From: an uncultured Actinomycetes bacterium
GTDB taxonomy: Bacteria > Actinomycetota > Actinomycetes > Mycobacteriales > Mycobacteriaceae
Reading direction: 5' to 3'
NCBI GenBank assembly: GCA_903884065.1
Contig: CAISDL010000086.1
Location: 1-32,819 of the forward strand
DNA: 32,819 nucleotides
A model generated the notes under the pieces. That model was not told the DNA's origin. It saw only the letters and a program-made list of their open reading frames with translations, and searched no databases. Shown here in pieces: positions 28,332 to 32,819 of the stretch. The translations under genes and the position numbers were made by a program. Position 1 is the first letter of the stretch, and each line of letters starts with the position of its first letter.

Positions 28332-28724
28332 TTACCGAACGGAGGGCCGCAACAGGCCGACCACGGCGTCACCGAGTCGAATGGGGTCGATCGGATGCGG
28401 CACAGCCGCTTCCGCCCGCGACCAATTGGCCAGCCAGGCGTCGTCGGCGCGGCCGGTGAGGACCAGAACCGGCGGGCAGTGCGCGATTTCGTCCTTGAGC
28501 TGTTTGGCGATGCCCATGCCGCCCACCGGGGACGCCTCGCCGTCGAGGATCACCAGATCGAAGCCGCCGGCGTCCATCAGCGTGATCACCATCGGGCCGG
28601 TCGCGACGTCGGTGTAGGTGAGCTGCGGAAGCTCGGGATGGATGCGGGTGCCCAGGGCCAGGCGGACCTGCTCGCGGGTGCGGGCGTTGCTGCTGTAGTT
28701 CAGGACGTGCAGCGGGTCGGCCAC
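28332..28724 (-). CDS. Atypical (pseudo-)receiver response regulator, Rv3143-like
   Basis: A 130-residue single-domain protein with the CheY-like receiver fold and no output domain. The central aspartate is kept (D61 in FDLVILDGEAS) and T90 follows strand 4 (VLVLTGR). However, the acidic pair after strand 1 is missing (VLNYSSN at 7-13, where V-x-D-D is usual), and the conserved lysine before the last helix is replaced by H110 (VPHPIDP). Mg-dependent phosphorylation is therefore doubtful. It resembles M. tuberculosis Rv3143, also located just before nuoA. The GTG start at 28724 has TAGCAT seven bases upstream (leaderless). It lies 58 bases before nuoA on the same strand. It probably acts by protein contact, perhaps on complex I itself, rather than on DNA. 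Confidence 0.8.
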   Translation of the reverse strand: MADPLHVLNYSSNARTREQVRLALGTRIHPELPQLTYTDVATGPMVITLMDAGGFDLVILDGEASPVGGMGIAKQLKDEIAHCPPVLVLTGRADDAWLANWSRAEAAVPHPIDPIRLGDAVVGLLRPSVR

Positions 28725-28731
28725 GTTGCCG

Positions 28732-28737
28732 ATGCTA
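28732..28737 (-). promoter_or_regulatory. -10 box of the receiver gene (leaderless)
   Basis: The minus strand reads TAGCAT (TANNNT), ending seven bases before GTG 28724, so transcription should start at the start codon. It sits in the 28-base gap after the YceI gene; read-through from that gene is also possible. Confidence 0.5.
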
Positions 28738-28752
28738 CGACGCCACGGCGGG

Positions 28753-29265
28753 TCAGCGGGTGAAGACGGCCTCGGTCACCAGGGTGGTGGCGGGCGGCAT
28801 CATCCCGAGCATGTTGCCGCTGACGCCCCAACGGGTGCGGTCGATCTCGCCGCGGGCGGTGATCGTCACGGCGTCGGAGTCGAGGCGCCGGACCGTCGTG
28901 GTGACCGGGAGTGGCAGTGTGGCGCCGCGGATGGTCAGCGTCGCGGCGAGGTCGCCGTCGGGGGCGATGCCGGTCACCTCGACGACGATCTCCGGGAAAC
29001 GCTCGGCGTCGAAGAAATCGGCCGCCTGCAGATGGTGGTCGCGCATCCCGATCCCGGTGCGCACCGAGTCGGCGCGGATCACCAGCTGTCCGGACAGCTG
29101 CCCCTCGCCGGTGAGCCGGCCTTCACCGGTCACGTCGGTGAAGCGGCCGTTGACCGGCACCAGGCCCCACAGCGTCCGGCTGGTGAACCGGACTGAGGAC
29201 CGGTCGGCGTCAAGCGTCCAGGTGCCGGCCAGTGCCGGGTCTGTCATCGGGTTGTGCGTCGTCAT
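28753..29265 (-). CDS. YceI-family protein
   Basis: A 170-residue lipocalin-like protein of the YceI family, whose members bind polyprenyl or other amphiphilic molecules. Typical segments are GTWTLDADRSSVRFTSRTLWG at the N-terminus (W-x-x-D-x-x-H/R-S-x-V-x-F), GEGQLSGQLVIRADSVRTG, RDHHLQAADFFDAERFPEIV (the H-L-x-S-x-D-F-F-D-x-x-x-F-P signature) and GEIDRTRWGVSGN. No signal peptide, so unlike E. coli YceI it should be cytoplasmic, which is usual in actinobacteria. ATG 29265 lies five bases after the stop of the SnoaL-like gene, so the two form an operon. The ligand is unknown. Confidence 0.88.
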   Translation of the reverse strand: MTTHNPMTDPALAGTWTLDADRSSVRFTSRTLWGLVPVNGRFTDVTGEGRLTGEGQLSGQLVIRADSVRTGIGMRDHHLQAADFFDAERFPEIVVEVTGIAPDGDLAATLTIRGATLPLPVTTTVRRLDSDAVTITARGEIDRTRWGVSGNMLGMMPPATTLVTEAVFTR

Positions 29266-29270
29266 GGCAA

Positions 29271-29669
29271 TCAGCCTGCCTGAGTCAGGGCGGCAAGATC
29301 GGCGGGGTCCAGGTACTCGTCGATCCGGGTGATCAATCCGTCGGCGCCCACCTTGACCACCAGGCAGGCCCGGAAGGTCAGCGGGGTGCCGCCGCGAGCG
29401 GACGCGTGCACGTTGTGTTGCTGCACGAAACCGCCGTCGAAGACCTGCCGGTCCAGGATTTCGTAACGGCGATCAGCGGTGGCCTCGACGAACCATTCGA
29501 TGACTTTCAGGCCGCGCGGCTTGTCGCGTTCGCGGCCTCCGCCCTGGCGCCACACGACGACGTCGTCGGCCCAGAGCGCGGCCAGTGCCTCGCCATCGCC
29601 GCGCTCGATGGTGGTGAAGAACCTGTCGGCGACGTCGTTGATCTGATCGGGATCGGTCATGGGATTCAT
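29271..29669 (-). CDS. SnoaL-like/NTF2-fold protein
   Basis: A 132-residue protein with the NTF2-like cone fold of the SnoaL family: an N-terminal helix (DVADRFFTTIERGDGEALAALW), then WADDVVVWRQGGGRERDKPRG, and C-terminal strands ending KVGADGLITRIDEYLDPADL. Many relatives are ketosteroid-isomerase-like or of unknown function. Two starts are possible, ATG 29669 or ATG 29660 three codons later; the first is annotated. It precedes the YceI gene by five bases. Both proteins start with a similar N-P-M-T-D-P peptide, which may be chance. No catalytic assignment is made. Confidence 0.78.
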   Translation of the reverse strand: MNPMTDPDQINDVADRFFTTIERGDGEALAALWADDVVVWRQGGGRERDKPRGLKVIEWFVEATADRRYEILDRQVFDGGFVQQHNVHASARGGTPLTFRACLVVKVGADGLITRIDEYLDPADLAALTQAG

Positions 29670-29709
29670 CGTCGACCATCGGCCCTCGGTGCGCCTGCGC
29701 CGGGGTAGC

Positions 29710-30348
29710 TCATCCGGTGGCGATGATGGCCAGTTGCACGAGCGCCGCGGCCAGCGCAAGGGTGAGAAAGACCGTCACTCGCGGGCTGACATAGGCGCGG
29801 ATGAAGGGCTGCGTCGGGAACGAGAACGTCTCCCCAACGCCCAACAGCTTGTATTTGTGGGCATCGTCGAAGGTGGGGTCGGCCACCATCTTGAGCATGT
29901 CGCGCCGGGAGCGGTAACGCATGAAGCCCACGATGCTCCAGCCCGGATCAGGGCCCACCTTCCAGGCGTCGACGTAACCGCCCACCTTTCGAGCGGCCAG
30001 CGCCGGATGCCCGCCGCGTTTGATCAATCGCGGCATGAAGGCCTTCGAGTAGGCCTTCATCATGTCCTCGGCTGGGACCTGAGCACCCGTGTCGGGGTCA
30101 GCGACCATCGTGTCGGGTACCCGGACCAGATTGACCATGACGAATTCGCGCCCGTCGTCCTCCTCGAGGAAGGTGCGCACGATCGCGAGGTCATTGAGAT
30201 CGCCGGCACCCCGGGCCTCGGCCCGGGCCAGGAAGGTGTCGATCTCCTCGCGCGTGAGCTTTCCGCGCCAATTGTTGTAGAACAGCAGAAAGCCGGCATA
30301 GAGCGCGGCAGCGATCAACCAGACCCACCATCCGGGCATCGGGCTCAC
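29710..30348 (-). CDS. Membrane-anchored protein of unknown function
   Basis: A 212-residue protein with an N-terminal membrane helix ([18 protein letters not shown]), a soluble domain of about 150 residues, and a C-terminal helix ([17 protein letters not shown]). The soluble part contains [40 protein letters not shown] and [20 protein letters not shown]. This arrangement recalls the dimeric alpha/beta-barrel fold of DUF1330-type proteins, though I am not sure. The GTG start at 30348 overlaps the haloalkane dehalogenase stop by four bases (GTGA), so the two are coupled and may act in one pathway at the membrane. ATG 30339 is an alternative start. Confidence 0.65.
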   Translation of the reverse strand: MSPMPGWWVWLIAAALYAGFLLFYNNWRGKLTREEIDTFLARAEARGAGDLNDLAIVRTFLEEDDGREFVMVNLVRVPDTMVADPDTGAQVPAEDMMKAYSKAFMPRLIKRGGHPALAARKVGGYVDAWKVGPDPGWSIVGFMRYRSRRDMLKMVADPTFDDAHKYKLLGVGETFSFPTQPFIRAYVSPRVTVFLTLALAAALVQLAIIATG

Positions 30349-31256
30349 GTTCCCTGGCTGCGGGTCACGACACCCTCGATGACAGCGACGATGTCGTCGG
30401 GGCAGTCCTCCTGGAGGAAATGCGCGCCGGTGAGCGTGACGTGAGGCTGGCCCTTCGCGCCGGGGACCAGATTCTGGAAGTACACGTCACCGCCGCCGGT
30501 GATCGGATCGCTGTCGCTGAACGCGGTGACGAACGGCTTGCTGAATTGCGCGAGCACCTGCCATGCGGCTTTGTTTTCAGCGACTGACCCGTGTTCCGGC
30601 GTGATGGGGACGAGTGTGGGGAACTGACAGGCGCCGGCTTTGTAACCGGCGTCGGGAAACGGGGCGTCGTAGGCGGCCACCTCGGCGGGGCTCAGTGTCC
30701 GTCCGGTACCCATGTCGACGATCTGGCCGAGCGGCAAGTCCGGCGTGCTCTGGCTGAATGCCAGCCATTGCGCAAATCCCTCGGAAGCCGGTGTGCCGAT
30801 CGGCAGTCCGGTGTTGGCGACGACCACGCCGGCGAAACGCTCCGGAAACGCGGCCACGAGTCGCAGGCCCAGCAGCCCTCCCCAGTCCTGGCAGAACAGC
30901 ACCACGTCCTCGAGATCCAATTTCGTGAACCACTGGCTCAACCAGGCGACGTGGCGTTCGTAGGTGTAGTCGTCACGGTCGGAGGGCTTGTCGGAGCGGC
31001 CGAAGCCGATCAGATCGGGAGCGAGCACCCGGTGGCCCGAGGCGACGAGCGCCGGGATCATGTGCCGATACAGATAGGACCAACTGGGCTCGCCGTGCAG
31101 CAGCAACACCGTGCGGCCATCCCGCGGGCCCTCGTCCACGTAGGCCATCCGCAGGTCTTGACCGGTCGACGCGTCGGTGATGTCGCTGTAGTGCGGCTGG
31201 TACGGCCAATCCGGCAGGTTCTCAAACCGGCTGTCGGGGGTGCGCAGGATGTGCAT
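30345..31256 (-). CDS. Haloalkane dehalogenase (HLD-I type)
   Basis: A 303-residue alpha/beta hydrolase that hydrolyses carbon-halogen bonds to an alcohol and halide. The oxyanion segment [13 protein letters not shown] (52-64) and [11 protein letters not shown] (81-91) match haloalkane dehalogenases. The nucleophile is aspartate, D124 in [12 protein letters not shown], with W125 as first halide-binding tryptophan. H279 in GAHFLQED is the catalytic base and the aspartate in SDSDPITGG the likely acid. The sequence is close to subfamily I, including M. tuberculosis Rv2296 as I remember it. ATG 31256 ([12 protein letters not shown]) is chosen because the family begins there; GTG 31274 would add six residues. 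Some relatives act on substrates other than haloalkanes. Confidence 0.85.
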   Translation of the reverse strand: MHILRTPDSRFENLPDWPYQPHYSDITDASTGQDLRMAYVDEGPRDGRTVLLLHGEPSWSYLYRHMIPALVASGHRVLAPDLIGFGRSDKPSDRDDYTYERHVAWLSQWFTKLDLEDVVLFCQDWGGLLGLRLVAAFPERFAGVVVANTGLPIGTPASEGFAQWLAFSQSTPDLPLGQIVDMGTGRTLSPAEVAAYDAPFPDAGYKAGACQFPTLVPITPEHGSVAENKAAWQVLAQFSKPFVTAFSDSDPITGGGDVYFQNLVPGAKGQPHVTLTGAHFLQEDCPDDIVAVIEGVVTRSQGT

Positions 31257-31277
31257 GACCGAGCAGTCAATCACGAA

Positions 31278-31610
31278 TCAGTCGGCGTAGCCGGGATGGG
31301 AGATCGCCAACCGACGGCCGACCAGAGTTCGAAGGCAGGACATGACCTCGGCAGGCCGGCCGTCGAATGCGCCGGAACGGATCGCCGACGCCAAGCCGGT
31401 CTCGTCGGGGTAGCCCAGTCGCTGCAGCGCGGCCGCGGGTTCGGCGGACGTTTCGTCGAGTAGTTCGCGTTCCACGATCCGCAACGCGTTGGCCGCGACG
31501 AGCGCGTGGAAGTTCACGGCGCCGGAGGTGGCGGCCCGCACGTCGCCCTCGAGGAATTCCGCGACGGCGGCGACGAGTTCGGCAGCGGTGGGCCGGCCGG
31601 TGTCGGTCAT
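31278..31610 (-). CDS. DUF6285 protein, partner of an APH/ACAD pair
   Basis: A 110-residue, mostly helical small protein. The segments AELVAAVAEFLEGDVRAAT and NFHALVAANALRIVERELL are characteristic of the DUF6285 family, which is found almost only beside APH-like kinases and acyl-CoA dehydrogenases. Function is unknown. ATG 31610 overlaps the stop of the phosphotransferase gene (ATGA), so production is coupled to it. The dehalogenase gene begins 21 bases after its stop. Gene partnership suggests a structural or regulatory subunit for the kinase or dehydrogenase (inference). Confidence 0.75.
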   Translation of the reverse strand: MTDTGRPTAAELVAAVAEFLEGDVRAATSGAVNFHALVAANALRIVERELLDETSAEPAAALQRLGYPDETGLASAIRSGAFDGRPAEVMSCLRTLVGRRLAISHPGYAD

Positions 31611-32581
31611 GGCGTCGCCTCCAACAGATCCAGGATGTCCCACTCGGTTTCGCACACCCGCCGCCCGATCGCCGCCAGTTCCACCGATCGGGTCTGTCCG
31701 GTCAGGTGGCGCTCGGCCTGATACCGACAGATGATCCCCCAGCGCAGGGTGCCCAGCACCAGCCACCAGTGCAGCGCGGCGCGGTCGACGGGCGCACCGC
31801 CGGCCCGCTCGTAGGCGGAGACGAAGTCCTCGATACTTCCCAGTCCGCCCGCGGCACGGTCAGCCGGTGCGCCGAAACGCCAGGCCCGGATGCAGAACCA
31901 CGCCAGGTCCTCGTAGACCTGACCGATGTGCACCGCTTCCCAATCCAGCACCGCGGCAAGGGTGGACCCGTCGACGATGACATTGCCCATCCGGAAGTCG
32001 CCATGCACCAGTCGGGTCGCCGACGGCGCCGGACGGTTGGCCTCCAGCCAGCGAAATGCCCACTCGAAGGTCGCCGTGGTGTCGCCCAACTCGTCGAGCC
32101 GTTGGCGCCAATCGGTCAGCTGATCCTTGTCTTCCAGGCCGGCCGCGTCGGTCCGCGCCCGGTGGATGGCGACCAGCGCCTGCGCGCACTGCTCCAGGAG
32201 CGCGGCCCGGCCGTCATCGTCGAGGCTGCGCTGAATGCGGCGGACGATCGTCTCACCGGCCACCTCATTGCAGATCAGGAATGGGTTGCCCAGTGCGGCA
32301 ACAGAATTAGAGGCGACGACAATATGCGGCACGGGTGCTCCGGCTTCGGCGGCGGCCTCCTGGACGGCGGCTTCCAGTTCCATCCCCGCGAAGCGGTTGT
32401 CCGCCGGGGCTGTGCGCAGGATCAGCAGCCGGTGCTCCGCAGCGCTGACGGCGTCGAAGGAGTAGGTGGTTCTACTCGCACCGCCGGTGAGCGCGTGGAG
32501 ATTATCGACGACCACATCATCGCCGAGTAGCGGCCGCAGGACCTGCGCGAGTTGGTCTTTCAACCCCGGCGGATCGCTCAC
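31607..32581 (-). CDS. Phosphotransferase (APH family, ACAD10/11-like)
   Basis: A 324-residue kinase-fold protein. The Gly-rich loop region is LTGGASRTTYSF (31-42), the N-lobe ILRTAP (54-59), and the hinge FLICNEVAGETI (101-112). The catalytic loop is LVHGDFRMGNVIVDG (191-205) with H193, D195 and N200; the metal-binding D213 is in AVLDWEAVHIG. In animals the homologous kinase domain of ACAD10/11 phosphorylates 4-hydroxyacyl groups so that the dehydrogenase part can remove the phosphate (family knowledge). Here the two activities are encoded by neighbouring genes: GTG 32581 overlaps the acyl-CoA dehydrogenase stop (GTGA). That makes an acyl-substrate kinase more likely than antibiotic resistance. 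Confidence 0.82.
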   Translation of the reverse strand: MSDPPGLKDQLAQVLRPLLGDDVVVDNLHALTGGASRTTYSFDAVSAAEHRLLILRTAPADNRFAGMELEAAVQEAAAEAGAPVPHIVVASNSVAALGNPFLICNEVAGETIVRRIQRSLDDDGRAALLEQCAQALVAIHRARTDAAGLEDKDQLTDWRQRLDELGDTTATFEWAFRWLEANRPAPSATRLVHGDFRMGNVIVDGSTLAAVLDWEAVHIGQVYEDLAWFCIRAWRFGAPADRAAGGLGSIEDFVSAYERAGGAPVDRAALHWWLVLGTLRWGIICRYQAERHLTGQTRSVELAAIGRRVCETEWDILDLLEATP

Positions 32582-32819
32582 TTGGAGCCGAACTTGAACA
32601 TCCGCTGGGCCACCCGGCGCATCTGGATCTCCTCGGCTCCCTCGGTGATCCGGTACCGGCGGTGGTGGCGGTAGATGTGCTCGAACGGCTCATGACGGCT
32701 GTAGCCGATACCGCCGTGGATCTGCATGGCCCGGTCGGCCGCCTCGCACACCAGTCGGTTGGCGCGGTAGTTGGCCATCGACACCTTGTCGGAGACCTCC
32801 ATGTGATGGTTGCGGTCCA
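32578..32819 (-). CDS. Acyl-CoA dehydrogenase, C-terminal part (cut by window edge)
   Basis: Only the last 79 codons are in the window. The sequence RLVCEAADRAMQIHGGIGYS, followed by HEPFEHIYRHHRRYRITEGA and EEIQMRRVAQRMF, is the C-terminal helical domain of FAD-dependent acyl-CoA dehydrogenases. It includes the QIHGGIGY motif that contacts FAD and the Y-R-x-x-R-I-x-x-G-x-x-E-I end. The type is that of ACAD10/11-like enzymes coupled to an APH kinase. The gene continues beyond the right edge; it leads the coupled ACAD-kinase-DUF6285 set. Confidence 0.88.
   Translation of the reverse strand, partial: DRNHHMEVSDKVSMANYRANRLVCEAADRAMQIHGGIGYSRHEPFEHIYRHHRRYRITEGAEEIQMRRVAQRMFKFGSK

Overview
This GC-rich window looks like a chromosomal segment of a mycobacterium, probably a Mycolicibacterium-type environmental species. 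The grounds are the dense GTG/ATG genes with 4-base stop/start overlaps, TANNNT -10 boxes placed 6-8 bases from the start codon (leaderless genes), a DUF222/13E12-type HNH remnant, F420-type oxidoreductases, and gene order recalled from M. tuberculosis around nuo (an Rv3143-like receiver before nuoA; Rv3168/Rv3169/Rv3170-like genes beyond nuoN). No rRNA, tRNA, CRISPR array, insertion sequence or phage module was seen.

Layout. Positions 1-5100 are a patchwork: the start of an unidentified gene, the 3' remnant of an HNH endonuclease, L-lactate dehydrogenase, a membrane protein coupled to a DHA2-type exporter, a decayed FAD-linked oxidase, a streptomycin 6-kinase-like phosphotransferase and the tail of a CAP-domain protein. 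Positions 5100-7460 hold two exported proteins (a small Cys-containing one and an LGFP-repeat lipoprotein) and an alpha/beta hydrolase. Positions 7467-12842 hold a flavin amine oxidase, an F420/LLM oxidoreductase, a TMEM175-like membrane protein, and a coupled pair made of a conserved protein of unknown function and a phosphotransferase. A broken TetR tail (12903-13160) separates these from the nuo operon.

Positions 13161-28273 (minus strand) are a complete 14-gene NADH:quinone oxidoreductase (complex I) operon, nuoA to nuoN in the standard order. Most junctions are 4-base overlaps and every iron-sulfur ligand set checked is intact. Just upstream lies a small atypical response regulator with its own leaderless promoter. 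A -10 box and a CRP-like palindrome lie between it and nuoA. NuoI and NuoJ both end in 5-residue tandem repeats made by 15-bp DNA repeats.

Positions 28753-32819 (minus strand) are accessory metabolism: a YceI-family and a SnoaL-like protein, then a tightly coupled run of acyl-CoA dehydrogenase (cut by the window edge), phosphotransferase and DUF6285 protein, followed by a haloalkane dehalogenase and a membrane protein.

The most interesting signals are four gene remnants in 13 kb, the pseudo-receiver plus CRP-like site controlling entry to nuo, the repeat tails on NuoI and NuoJ, and a perfect 10-bp inverted repeat between the amine oxidase and LLM genes. I did not find a convincing wholly new system. 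Functional calls rest on sequence reading and memory of families; no search was run.
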